Assembly: GCF_013283195.1 (NCBI RefSeq) | Contig: NZ_JABEKT010000003.1 | Span: forward strand, 62,001 to 126,000 | Length of the DNA: 64,000 nucleotides | Direction of reading: 5' to 3' | Source: Ensifer adhaerens | Lineage (GTDB): Bacteria > Pseudomonadota > Alphaproteobacteria > Rhizobiales > Rhizobiaceae | Shown here: positions 16,569-24,790 of the stretch, piece after piece | Position numbering within the stretch: position 1 is the stretch's first letter | How the letters are laid out: each line of letters begins with the position of its first letter | Made by a program: the position numbers and the translations under genes | The notes under the pieces: generated by a model | What the model saw: only the letters and a program-made list of their open reading frames with translations | Told to the model about the DNA's origin: nothing | The model's database searches: none

Positions 16569-17500
16569 CTGCCTTCTTCATCGGCGATGTCGCTCTCGAC
16601 GAATACTACACGGCCGACCGCTGGCCCGGCCGGGCTGACAAGGGCATGGTTCGGGAACTGCCGGCAGAAATCGGCGGTTCCATTGCCAACGCCGCCGTCG
16701 TGCACGCGGCACTCGGAGGTGACACCCAGTTCATTTCCCTGCTCAACGACAGCCCGCTCTCGCGTCGCCTGATCGCCGACCTCGGGGAGAATGGCGTCGC
16801 CACCGATCATATGCTGATCGATCGGGCCGTCGCGGAATCGCGTAATCTCATCTTCCTCATCGATGGTGAACACGTGGTTTTGACAGTGGAGATGGGAGAA
16901 CAGCCGATGTGGCTCTCGCCCGCAACGCTGGTGTCCCTGCGCCAGCCGGGCTTCCTCTACACCACCCTTTACCGCGTGCGCCGGCTCCATGCCGAGATCG
17001 ACGGGGGCGTCCTCAAGCAGGCCGATCTGGTTGCCGATCTCAGGCGCCACGACCGCCGCGCAATCTTCGATCTCGATGTCGGCGGCTGCACGCCCGATGA
17101 CCTGCCCTATCTCAAGGGCGCTGCCGTCGTCATCTTCAACCAGGTCGGCTTCCGCGCCGCCTTCGGCCATGATGACCTCTCGCGCATCGCTGAGTGGATA
17201 CGGGAACACGAGATCGGTTGGGTGGTGCGCACTCTGGCCGCTGAAGGTGCGGAGGCACACGACGGCGAGACGCGCCTGCAGGCAGCCGGCTACCCGGTCG
17301 AGGTCGTCGACGTGACCGGCGCTGGGGATACGTTCGGCGGAGCATTGACCTGGTGTCTGGCCCAGGGCCAGCCCTTCGCCGAAGCGTTGGATTTTTCCAT
17401 CGCCGCCGCCTCGCGCTCAGTCACGATCCATGGTCCGCGCGGCGGCAAGGCCGGCGCGGAAGCAATCCGCGCATGGCGTGAAGAAAAGCGCGCCCTCTAG
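16565..17500 (+). CDS. PfkB-family carbohydrate/nucleoside kinase
   Basis: This 311-residue kinase of the ribokinase family has the N-terminal glycine motif GGSIANAAVVHAALGG (about 37-52). It also has the C-terminal PfkB signature VVDVTGAGDTFGGALTWCLAQG with the catalytic Asp in the anion hole. It would transfer phosphate from ATP to a hydroxymethyl group of a sugar or nucleoside-like substrate. It ends the operon. The combination of importer, GntR repressor, TIM-barrel protein, AllA-like lyase and kinase implies phosphorylation of an imported or cleaved sugar moiety. Confidence 0.87.
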   Translation: MTAFFIGDVALDEYYTADRWPGRADKGMVRELPAEIGGSIANAAVVHAALGGDTQFISLLNDSPLSRRLIADLGENGVATDHMLIDRAVAESRNLIFLIDGEHVVLTVEMGEQPMWLSPATLVSLRQPGFLYTTLYRVRRLHAEIDGGVLKQADLVADLRRHDRRAIFDLDVGGCTPDDLPYLKGAAVVIFNQVGFRAAFGHDDLSRIAEWIREHEIGWVVRTLAAEGAEAHDGETRLQAAGYPVEVVDVTGAGDTFGGALTWCLAQGQPFAEALDFSIAAASRSVTIHGPRGGKAGAEAIRAWREEKRAL

Positions 17501-17596
17501 CAGATCGGGACCGTCACACCGAGCGTCTTTGCGACCATGCCGGACGAAGGGAGCGGACGCTCGATCAGCTCCGGCAGCTTTGACGATGTGCGTCAT
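17497..17596 (-). pseudogene. Possible 3' remnant of a DUF1612/HTH (RHE_PE00001-type) gene
   Basis: A short leftward frame ending at 17497 reads TSSKLPELIERPLPSSGMVAKTLGVT. This resembles the last helix-turn-helix of DUF1612-type proteins common on rhizobial plasmids. It lacks the usual C-terminal continuation, and two stop codons lie just upstream. The match is short and made by eye, so this may be coincidence. Confidence 0.25.
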
Positions 17597-17974
17597 CCGA
17601 CGAGGTTTTTGCTGCATCATTTTCCGCACTGAAGCCCGGCCCCACCGCCCCCGGGATGCCATTCTCTGTAATCTGCAGATCTCGACAGACTTGGGCGCGC
17701 GTTCGACAAGATGGCCGCATAACCCGTGCGGCGCATGGCCAGGATGACTGCAAGTGCGATACAAGCAACGTCCAGCCAGCTGAAAGCACGCCTGTTAAAT
17801 CAAGCAGGCTCGAAACGATCAAGGGCGGCTAGGCAGCGAGAAGAAAGCCACCGCTTAGCGCCAAGACGGAATGTTAGCGCCACCAGGCCGCACGATGTCG
17901 ATTTTCCATGGGAAACTTCCACCGGCCATCGGTTGGTCTGCTATGGATAGCTGAAATGAAATTGGATTTGGACG
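17501..17974. other. Non-coding gap after the PfkB operon
   Basis: About 470 bases without a convincing gene. Apart from the possible HTH-protein remnant at its left end, the six frames show only short arginine/serine-rich open stretches. No clear terminator hairpin with a T-run follows the kinase stop, and no mobile-element ends were seen. Confidence 0.5.
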
Positions 17975-18451
17975 ATGTCATCCAGCGACGAGCAGAACAA
18001 AAATGCAGGCAGGGGATCAGGAACGTTCCAGGCGAGGGTAGTCCCTTCCGGCAATGCGACAGGTGTCGAGGTCCCCGACGCAGTGATGAAAATTCTCGGT
18101 CCCGAAGGTCGTCCGCCGGTGACTGTGACGATCAATGGCTTTAGTTGGCGCACGCGGGTGGCGGCCATGCGGGGACAGCGGCTGATAGGGATCAGCGCTG
18201 CCCATCGCGCCGCAGCAAGGATCAGCGAAGGCGATATCGTCGAGATCGATATCGAGCTCGACGAGGCGCCCAGGGAAGTGGCAGAACCCACCGAGCTCGC
18301 CGAGGCGCTCAATAACTCTCCGCAAGCCCGAATGGCTTTTGATCGCCTGCCTTTTGGGCTTCGGCAAAAGCACGTCAACGCCATCAACGAGGCCAAGACC
18401 GCAGAAGTCCGGGAACGCCGCATTCTCAAACTTGTCGACAATCTGAAATAA
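17975..18451 (+). CDS. YdeI/OmpD-associated DUF1905 protein
   Basis: This 158-residue protein has an N-terminal DUF1905 barrel (GTFQARVVPSGNATGVEVPDAVM, GPEGRPPVTVTINGFSWRT) and a C-terminal YdeI/Omp-associated helical tail (SPQARMAFDRLPFGLRQKHVNAINEAKTAEVRERRI). Proteins of this type are small soluble proteins of unsettled function, found in many rhizobia. The first 12 residues are polar and probably disordered. It stands alone, with non-coding DNA on its left and a convergent DUF465 gene on its right. Confidence 0.83.
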   Translation: MSSSDEQNKNAGRGSGTFQARVVPSGNATGVEVPDAVMKILGPEGRPPVTVTINGFSWRTRVAAMRGQRLIGISAAHRAAARISEGDIVEIDIELDEAPREVAEPTELAEALNNSPQARMAFDRLPFGLRQKHVNAINEAKTAEVRERRILKLVDNLK

Positions 18452-18580
18452 GCGCGTGCGATGATCGCATGGTCAATCGCGGCCATTGTGACTGTGATCG
18501 GTGCGAGGCGCATCGACCTCTTCCCCCTCGGGCCCGCTCCGCCTTTGGCTTCGAACGAGCCTGGTCCGGACGCAAGCGCC

Positions 18581-18760
18581 CTAGATCGGAAGCAACCGGT
18601 TCGTCCGTTCGAGGAATGCGATCTGCTCCCGGAACTGCAGCCTGAGTTTCTTCAGCGTGTGCAGACGAAACCGATCCGGCGCTGGCCGCGCCCGCTCCTC
18701 GACAATGCGCGCCTCGACGATCGCCTTGCGGTTGCGGAGAGATTTCAGAAACTGATCCAT
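18581..18760 (-). CDS. DUF465-family small protein
   Basis: This 59-residue protein starts at the ATG at 18760 (an upstream ATG would add ten residues). It is a highly charged helical pair: RNRKAIVEARIVEERARPAPDRFRLHTLKKLRLQFREQIAFLER. The LKKLRLxFREQI core matches DUF465 (YdcH-like) proteins of alphaproteobacteria, whose role is unknown. It is divergent from the OxyR-like regulator gene, sharing a 97-base AT-richer gap. Confidence 0.72.
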   Translation of the reverse strand: MDQFLKSLRNRKAIVEARIVEERARPAPDRFRLHTLKKLRLQFREQIAFLERTNRLLPI

Positions 18761-18857
18761 TGCAAAAGCCCTTGTTTGACCTCGCGACACTGGACGAGAT
18801 CACTCGATAGCTCCAATTCATTGTTGAAATCACGGCGATAGTGTTTATCAATGACGC

Positions 18858-19769
18858 ATGTCTTATCGACCGACCCTGCGCCAGCTCGAATACATTGCGG
18901 CCCTCGACGAGCTGCGGCACTTTGGCAAAGCCGCCAAGCGCTGCCACGTTTCCCAGCCCACCCTGTCGGTCCAGATTGGGCTCGTTGAAAAATCCCTCGG
19001 GGTAACGCTGTTCGAACGCACCTCGACAAGCGTGGTCACAACCCCGGCGGGCCAGGACGTCGCGCGAAGCGCTCGCATGGCGCTCGCGACGGTCGATGAT
19101 CTTGTCGAAGGTGCATTGAAGGACACTCAAAGTCTTGGCGGCCTGGTTCGAATGGCCACGGCGCCGACGTTTGGTCCCTACTTTCTTCCAGGGTTCCTGC
19201 CAGGGATTCATCGGAAGTTCCCAGCCCTGAAGATCTATATCCGGGAGGATCGGCCGGCATGGATCGAAGCGGCAGTCGCCGAAGGCACGGTCGATTGCGG
19301 CCTGGGGCCGGCCCCGGAACGTTCGGGCCTGAGGTTCCGGCGCATAGGGGACGAGAAGATCTTTCTCGGTGTTCCCGCCGAGCACCGGCTGGCGTCACAG
19401 ACGACCGTCAAGACAAGAGCGCTGCGGGGAGAGACGCTTCTGGCGCTTGGAAGTGGTCACCGGCTGCTTGAGAATGTGCGCCATCTCGCGGCGGCTGCCG
19501 ATGCCCGCGTCATCGATGATTACGAAGGTACGAGTCTCGATTCCATCCGGCAGATGGTCTCCATCGGCATGGGCTGCTCGCTGTTTCCGGAGCTTTATGC
19601 GCGTGCCGAGTTTCGCAAGGACGACGATGTCAGGCTGATTGAGATCGAGGACTGGGCGGCCCGTCGCGAAGTCGGCTTTTACTGGCGCGAGAACAGCGGG
19701 CGACAGCGCCACTATGAGATCCTCGCGCGCGAAGCGGATGCAGTCGCCCGCGAGAAGGGCATTGCCTGA
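18858..19769 (+). CDS. OxyR-like LysR regulator lacking the redox cysteines
   Basis: This 303-residue LysR regulator is built throughout like OxyR: RPTLRQLEYIAALDELRHFGKAAKRCHVSQPTLSVQI at the N-terminus, and DYEGTSLDSIRQMVSIGMGCSLFPELYA in the effector domain. The peroxide-sensing element is altered. The OxyR GHC motif reads GHR here, and no cysteine stands where the resolving cysteine should be, so disulfide switching is not expected. It is convergent with the SbtA-type transporter gene. It may respond to a metabolite instead of peroxide. Confidence 0.87.
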   Translation: MSYRPTLRQLEYIAALDELRHFGKAAKRCHVSQPTLSVQIGLVEKSLGVTLFERTSTSVVTTPAGQDVARSARMALATVDDLVEGALKDTQSLGGLVRMATAPTFGPYFLPGFLPGIHRKFPALKIYIREDRPAWIEAAVAEGTVDCGLGPAPERSGLRFRRIGDEKIFLGVPAEHRLASQTTVKTRALRGETLLALGSGHRLLENVRHLAAAADARVIDDYEGTSLDSIRQMVSIGMGCSLFPELYARAEFRKDDDVRLIEIEDWAARREVGFYWRENSGRQRHYEILAREADAVAREKGIA

Positions 19770-19822
19770 TTGGTGCGCGACCTGCGCCTGGCGTGTCCAT
19801 CAGGCCTCCTGGTTGCGGCATC

Positions 19823-20812
19823 TTAGAGGGCAAGAATACTGGCTATCGAGATGTAAAGTGGCACTCCAACCAGCAAATTGAGTGGGAACGTAACGCCGAG
19901 TGCCATGGTCAGGTAGATCTCGGGCCTCGCATCTGGCGCTGCCATTCGCATCGCGGCGGGTGCCGCGATATAGGAGGCGCTGGCCGCAAGGGACATCAAC
20001 AATGCCGCGTTGCCATGCGACAGACCAAGAGCCAATGCCGACAGGAACGCGAGAGCAGCAGACAGCGCCGGCATCCAGGCTGCAAACAACATGAGCGGCC
20101 AACTGAGGGAGCGCCAACCGGTGCGCAGTCCCTGCCCTGCCACAGCCCCCAGGTCGAGGAGGAAGAGGCAAAGAACACCCCTGAATGGATCCACCAGGAA
20201 CCCGGAGACGTCCGAGAGGCCATTCTTGCCTGTCACCGCGCCAATGGCAAAGGCGCCGACCAGGACAATGATCGTCACATTGAAGAAGACTTCTCGTATG
20301 ACGGACTGTTTGGCCAATTGACCGTCGGAGCGGGTTTCCGATCCGGCCTTTCGCAAGAGATAGACGGCACTGATGATGGCGGGCGCTTCCATGGCGGCAG
20401 CCACCGCAGCCATCGTGGCGCTGAATTCGAGGCCCAATCGGATCAAGGCATCGGTCGCGGCCGTGAAGGTGACGATCGAAATCGACCCGTAGTGCGCGGC
20501 GATCGCCGCGCGCTCGGTTGCCGGCAGGGGCGAAACGTATCCGAGAAAGCGAAAAGCGGCAAACGGCGTCGCCCCCGACAGAACCACTCCGACGAACAGG
20601 CACAGAAGCACCTCGCTCGACAGTACACCCATGCTGACCGCGGCCCCTCCTTTGAAACCGATCGCCAGCATCAGGTAGATCGCGATCATCTTTGAAACGC
20701 CGCTTGGCAAGGCGATCGACGCGCCCAGAAGCGAGGCACCGAAACCGAGACAAAAGAACAGTACGGGTGCCGAGAGAAGGTTCTGCTCGACGATGGATAG
20801 ATACAGATTCAT
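19823..20812 (-). CDS. sbtA: SbtA-family (DUF897) sodium-dependent bicarbonate-type transporter
   Basis: This 329-residue membrane protein has about ten hydrophobic segments arranged as two inverted halves, each with a broken-helix motif. The diagnostic HYGSISIVTFTAATDAL lies near residue 106, with PLNLLVGVPLY near the C-terminus. The family is typified by the cyanobacterial Na+/HCO3- symporter SbtA. Proteobacterial members may carry bicarbonate or other small anions. The usual SbtB partner is absent here. The gene converges on the OxyR-like regulator, and a striking palindrome lies 180-200 bases upstream. Confidence 0.85.
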   Translation of the reverse strand: MNLYLSIVEQNLLSAPVLFFCLGFGASLLGASIALPSGVSKMIAIYLMLAIGFKGGAAVSMGVLSSEVLLCLFVGVVLSGATPFAAFRFLGYVSPLPATERAAIAAHYGSISIVTFTAATDALIRLGLEFSATMAAVAAAMEAPAIISAVYLLRKAGSETRSDGQLAKQSVIREVFFNVTIIVLVGAFAIGAVTGKNGLSDVSGFLVDPFRGVLCLFLLDLGAVAGQGLRTGWRSLSWPLMLFAAWMPALSAALAFLSALALGLSHGNAALLMSLAASASYIAAPAAMRMAAPDARPEIYLTMALGVTFPLNLLVGVPLYISIASILAL

Positions 20813-21322
20813 GTGATGCCGTCAGATTGGGGTTCTCAAAAAAAGAAGCGGCACGATCCCAGTCGCGCCGCTCCAAACCTGCGAAGGTACGGCTCCTTGC
20901 AGTCGTTTACTTCCGTGGGACGCGTTCGTTTCCGCCCCTTCGGTCGGAGCAATTGCCACGCCGTCAGGCATAGGGCAAATTCATAGTCTCTATAGCCGCA
21001 ATAGATTGCGGCTATCGATGAAGGCTTGACGATGGCGACGTTCGTCCCGGCTGCACGAGTGCCAGTCGTTCGACGCGCGCCTTGAACGCGGCCAAAGACA
21101 GATTGCGGCAATCCTCGATATCAGTAGACACGGTGCATTCGATCGGCCCGCGGCTGCTTAAAGCTGAGCGAAGCGGTCCACGAAAGCTGGGGCGTATCAG
21201 ACAGTCGGTTGTCTGTGATCTTCTTCATCGACCAGCCCTGGACATGGAAGGCCCGCCGGACACAGGCAATCGTATTACGCCCGCCAGAGGGGCCAACGTG
21301 CCATGCTTAAACACAGCGACGG
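20813..21322. other. 510-base gap upstream of sbtA
   Basis: No convincing gene is present. The stretch contains the 24-base palindrome described separately (20992-21015) and presumably the sbtA promoter. The remainder shows no repeats or RNA-gene signatures that I can support. Confidence 0.5.
20979..21015. promoter_or_regulatory. OxyR-type operator-like palindrome upstream of sbtA
   Basis: The arms ATAGCCGCAAT (20992-21002) and ATTGCGGCTAT (21005-21015) form a perfect 11-base inverted repeat around two bases. The same DNA reads CTAT-N7-ATAG-N7-CTAT (20990-21015), three of the four OxyR half-sites at exact spacing. A degenerate fourth (ATTC at 20979) is in the right place. The OxyR-like regulator two genes away is the obvious candidate binder. 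Confidence 0.55.
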
Positions 21323-22342
21323 CTAGCTTTCGCTACCGCTGAGCGATCTTTTTACACTGCTCAGCCGACTTGAAGTGCAATTGCTGATGTCACTGCGCAC
21401 CTCATCGATTAGAGCCTGACGTAGCCGCCAAGCCGAACGCTTCGATGGGGCGACCTCCTCGATAGATCGTCTGCTGCGAGATGAAGGCAATTCGAAAGTG
21501 TAACGGTCACGCGCAACACCACCAAGCTCGACCCAGAATTGGTCGTAATCCGCCATCCATCTTCTTCCGCTCCGGACGTCGAAACTGACGTGACCGACGT
21601 TAGAAACCGCCATGATGCTCTTGGCAGCGAAAGATACTTTCAGTTGGTATAGTGCATGGATCAACAGGTCTTTCGGTCTCAGTCCGAAAAGATCGCGCGT
21701 CACTTGGATTGTAAACGGTTTGCCGTACTTCTTGGGGCAGCCCTGCAGTCCTCCCACCCATAGGAAGACTGGGCCTGCCTCCACAATCGTTCCGATAGTG
21801 AAGCTGAGCGTGGCAACGGTGATTCCGCCGTCCACCGTAAGCAATCGACAACTCAACTCACCTTCTTTGGCAAGCCACCTGGAACTCCGCTCCAGCCTGA
21901 GCTCATATCGAGTACCGGTTCGCCCGACGAGTGTCGAAAGGATGAGCCCACCGTCCGTCAGCAACGCTCGGACATCTTCGGGTCCGAGCGTGTCGAGGAG
22001 GACGTCGTAGTGAGAGGCAAGCAGTCGAGAACGTTGCGCAGGTCGGAGCCGGTTTAGCAAAAATCTGCGTGCAGGCTTGGCCACCAAATCGAACGGTATA
22101 GTCTCGACGAGAGATTGCTCGCTGATCACATGGAGCTTTTCAAGCCAGCGTAGCGTACTCACTGGCGATCGGAGTATGCCCAACCACAGACGACGCTTCT
22201 CTCTGGGAGTGGATGGGCCTAAACGGCCAAAGCATGACCATCCCAACGACACTGTGGTGCGCGGATGGACCGGACCAAGGAAACGCGTCGTCTCTGAGGT
22301 CTTCCCCAATGCACTTTTCTGGCCTCGCTCACGGTTGAGCAC
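21323..22342 (-). CDS. VirK/YbjX-family (DUF535) protein
   Basis: This 339-residue protein starts at GTG 22342 with AAGGA seven bases upstream. The DUF535 core is clear: VFLWVGGLQGCPKKYGK, then TRDLFGLRPKDLLIHALYQLKVSFAAKSIMAVSNVGHVSF and YDQFWVELGG. The family includes VirK of Shigella and YbjX, linked to virulence and to resistance to antimicrobial peptides, mechanism unknown. It stands alone, with long non-coding DNA on both sides. Its somewhat lower GC and odd codon use beside the exporter relic hint at acquisition by transfer. Confidence 0.83.
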   Translation of the reverse strand: MLNRERGQKSALGKTSETTRFLGPVHPRTTVSLGWSCFGRLGPSTPREKRRLWLGILRSPVSTLRWLEKLHVISEQSLVETIPFDLVAKPARRFLLNRLRPAQRSRLLASHYDVLLDTLGPEDVRALLTDGGLILSTLVGRTGTRYELRLERSSRWLAKEGELSCRLLTVDGGITVATLSFTIGTIVEAGPVFLWVGGLQGCPKKYGKPFTIQVTRDLFGLRPKDLLIHALYQLKVSFAAKSIMAVSNVGHVSFDVRSGRRWMADYDQFWVELGGVARDRYTFELPSSRSRRSIEEVAPSKRSAWRLRQALIDEVRSDISNCTSSRLSSVKRSLSGSES

Positions 22343-22649
22343 ATGATGATCCTTACAAGAACGGATGCGCTGAGGTTGTAGGCAGAACGGTCAAGGACGT
22401 GTCGGCATAGCGTGGAGAATTGACAAAGGATTGAGGGCGTTAAGCTGCACACAGAGGCATTCGGAGCCTCATGCGGCCCGCCGGTAGAGCATGCCCATTT
22501 TGATCGGGATCATTTCCTGGGGTTGCCGAGCAATTGTCGCGTTCCTGCCGCTTCCGAAACCGCTCCCCCCCCCGAAATTTGCAGGCAAGCCGTTTTTTAA
22601 GAAAGGCCGACCGCTCTGCAGCCGCCACGGATGGGCATGGAAACCATCC

Positions 22650-22793
22650 TTGCGCCTGCAACTGATCATGATTGCCGACTTCGACGATGCGCCCTTCCGA
22701 CATGCCGGTAACCGCGGGGCGGACGACAGGCTCGATCGCCGATGCCTTCAACATCTGCATGCCGAGGACGGATTCGACCAGGATCTGCTGGTT
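22650..22793 (-). pseudogene. Relic of a HlyB/PrtD-type ABC exporter gene
   Basis: A leftward frame reads NQQILVESVLGMQMLKASAIEP, the conserved membrane-domain helix of type I secretion ABC exporters. It then jumps directly to GRIVEVGNHDQLQAQ, which belongs to the very end of the nucleotide-binding domain. About 250 residues, including all ATPase motifs, are missing, and a stop codon precedes the fragment. The surrounding 22343-23064 holds no intact gene, so this is a deletion relic. Confidence 0.65.
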
Positions 22794-23064
22794 CTACATT
22801 CACCGCATCACCAATGCAGATCGTCCCAAGCGGGACCGCAAAGCAGATCATCGACCAGCGTTGGCCGGCCGGCGCGCAAAGCGTAATAGTCATGAGCGGA
22901 CCTTGCGACGGGCCGTCCGCTCGCTGCGCAGCGTCACAATCTGTGGCCCTTCATGGCGCCCTCTGCACTTCCTTCGAGGATCGGTTCTGGGCGTCCCGCA
23001 GCTGCCATTCCACAAATTCGTTCCAGGTTATTACCCCGTTGACAGCAGGGAAAACCACTTCTAC

Positions 23065-23110
23065 GGTATAGCTGTATACAGGTATAGCTGTATACAGGTA
23101 TAGCTGTCTA
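23065..23110 (+). repeat. Three 16-bp tandem repeats with TGTATACA palindromes (operator array)
   Basis: Two identical units GGTATAGCTGTATACA (23065-23080, 23081-23096) are followed by a third partial unit (23097-23110), ending 25 bases before the binding-protein start codon. Each full unit plus the next base contains the 10-base palindrome CTGTATACAG. GntR regulators often bind TGTATACA-like sites, and a GntR gene is the third gene of the operon downstream. Confidence 0.75.
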
Positions 23111-23135
23111 TGCCTTGTTAAGGAGGGGAAACATC

Positions 23136-24179
23136 ATGCTTCGGTCTTATCTCGCGGCAGCGCTCGCCTGCGCCGCCGGCCTTGCCCTTACGTCCCATGC
23201 TCAGGCTGGTCCGGTTTTCGATGAGGTGGTCTCGTGCGGCAAGCTCGTCTGCCTGGTCAGCCCCAGTGCGCCGGGCTTTTCCGTGCCTGACAGCTCCGGT
23301 GTCTTCCAAGGCTTCAATGCCGACTTTTGCCGCATGGCGGCCGCTGCCATCCTCGGTGATGCGAGCAAGGCGGATATTCGCGGCATCGGATTTTCCGACT
23401 CGCTGAAGAGCCTGGTCTCCCGGCAAGCGCACATTGCCTCTCGCTCGGTCACGGAAACTGGGACACGCTCGGCCGATCCTGGCCTCGCCTTCGTCGCGAC
23501 CACATTCTATGACGGCCAAGGCTTCATGGTGCCGAAGGCGCTGGGCGTGAAATCCGCCACGGAATTGAAGGGTGCGACGATCTGCGCCGAGGACGGCTCG
23601 ACGACGCTGCTCAACATCGCCGACTGGTTCGCCGCCCATGGCTTCGAGTACAAGGTCGAGAACATTGCTGACAAGACGGCGCGCCTGCAGGCCTTCTTCG
23701 CCGGCAAGTGCGACGCCTACGCCTCCGACATGACGGCACTCGCCGCCGACCGCCGCCTTGCCAAAAATCCCGACGACTACGAGCTCCTGCCCGAAATCAT
23801 CTCCGCCGAGCCGCTGACGCTGGTGGCCCAGCCGGACGAAACACTGGAAAAGGCCATGCGCTGGGCTTTCCAGATCATGTTGAATGCCGACGAGCTCGGC
23901 ATCAATTCGACCAATGTCGATGCCGCCATCGCCGATCTCGACAAGCAGCCGAAGGCGGTGCAGCGTCTCTTCGCCAAGGATGGCGCGACCGCGGACATGG
24001 CCGCCAAGATGAAGCTGCCAGCCGACTGGGCCTACCAGGTTATCAAGCAGGTCGGCTCCTACGGAGAAGTGTTCGACCGCCATCTCGGCCCGGAGACGCC
24101 CTTCAAGCTGAAGCGCGAAGGCAGCCAGAACGCATCGGCCAGCAAAGGTGGCTTGATGTACGCCTATCCGATACGGTGA
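23136..24179 (+). CDS. AapJ/BztA-like amino-acid ABC substrate-binding protein
   Basis: This 347-residue secreted protein starts at ATG 23136 after AGGAGG. Residues 1-25 form a signal peptide ending S-H-A-Q-A. The mature part follows the general L-amino-acid binding proteins AapJ/BztA: GKLVCLVSPSAPGFSVPDSSGVFQGFNADFCRMAAAAILGD, KSLVSRQAHIASRSVTET and a C-terminal WAYQVIKQVGSYGEVFDRHLG. It begins the operon and is overlapped at its stop by a GTG of the next frame. The ligand is likely an amino acid or derivative. The unusual phosphatase neighbours raise the possibility of a phosphorylated one. Confidence 0.88.
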   Translation: MLRSYLAAALACAAGLALTSHAQAGPVFDEVVSCGKLVCLVSPSAPGFSVPDSSGVFQGFNADFCRMAAAAILGDASKADIRGIGFSDSLKSLVSRQAHIASRSVTETGTRSADPGLAFVATTFYDGQGFMVPKALGVKSATELKGATICAEDGSTTLLNIADWFAAHGFEYKVENIADKTARLQAFFAGKCDAYASDMTALAADRRLAKNPDDYELLPEIISAEPLTLVAQPDETLEKAMRWAFQIMLNADELGINSTNVDAAIADLDKQPKAVQRLFAKDGATADMAAKMKLPADWAYQVIKQVGSYGEVFDRHLGPETPFKLKREGSQNASASKGGLMYAYPIR

Positions 24180-24208
24180 AGCGAGCGGCAAGAACGAGGA
24201 ACGGCGGC

Positions 24209-24790
24209 GTGGCGGATATCGACGATCCCATATTCATCCGCGCCATCGTCGACTGCCCCGGCGGCGGACGCCTCGTGACCCTCGGCGCGCCGGGCGTCAC
24301 GATCGATCATCGCGGCGAGATCTGGATCGATCCGGACGGCATCGACGAGACACTCCAGGCGCTCGTCGCCTGCGGGACCGCTCTTTTCCTCTTCCTGGCG
24401 CGCGACGGCGACTGCCCGTCCGGCTTCCGCCTCCTGCTGCGCGAACGCGTGAAGCAGACGGGCATGGCCTTTGCCGCCCTGCCGATCGACGATTTTTCCG
24501 CGCCCGGCGCGGCGTGGATGCGGGCCTGGCAACGGCTGGAAGGACAGGTTTCGGCGCTGCTTGCGCAGGACAGGGCCGTTGCGCTCTGCTGCAGCTACGG
24601 CGCAGGGCGCAGCGGCATGGTCGCCGCTCATATTCTCAATGGACAGGGCCTTTCGGTCGAGGAGGCCCTGTCGACGGTGCGCCAAAGCTTTCCGGAATCG
24701 GTCGAAAGCCCGCCTCAGGAAAACTGGCTGCATATCCGGAATAACAATTGCGCGCTGGCGCACCAAAGCAATGGAGAGGGGAAAGCGTGA
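24209..24790 (+). CDS. CX5R phosphatase-like protein (tyrosine/dual-specificity type)
   Basis: This 193-residue protein starts at GTG 24209 with GAGGA eight bases upstream. A GTG at 24176 overlapping the previous stop is an alternative. The phosphate-binding loop is C128-SYGAG-R134 followed by Ser/Gly, as in cysteine-based phosphatases, and an acidic pair in LPIDDFSAP near 94-95 can supply the general acid. The usual His before the Cys is replaced by a second Cys. It has no signal peptide, so it acts in the cytoplasm. It overlaps the GntR gene by 4 bases. The substrate is unknown. Confidence 0.75.
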   Translation: MADIDDPIFIRAIVDCPGGGRLVTLGAPGVTIDHRGEIWIDPDGIDETLQALVACGTALFLFLARDGDCPSGFRLLLRERVKQTGMAFAALPIDDFSAPGAAWMRAWQRLEGQVSALLAQDRAVALCCSYGAGRSGMVAAHILNGQGLSVEEALSTVRQSFPESVESPPQENWLHIRNNNCALAHQSNGEGKA

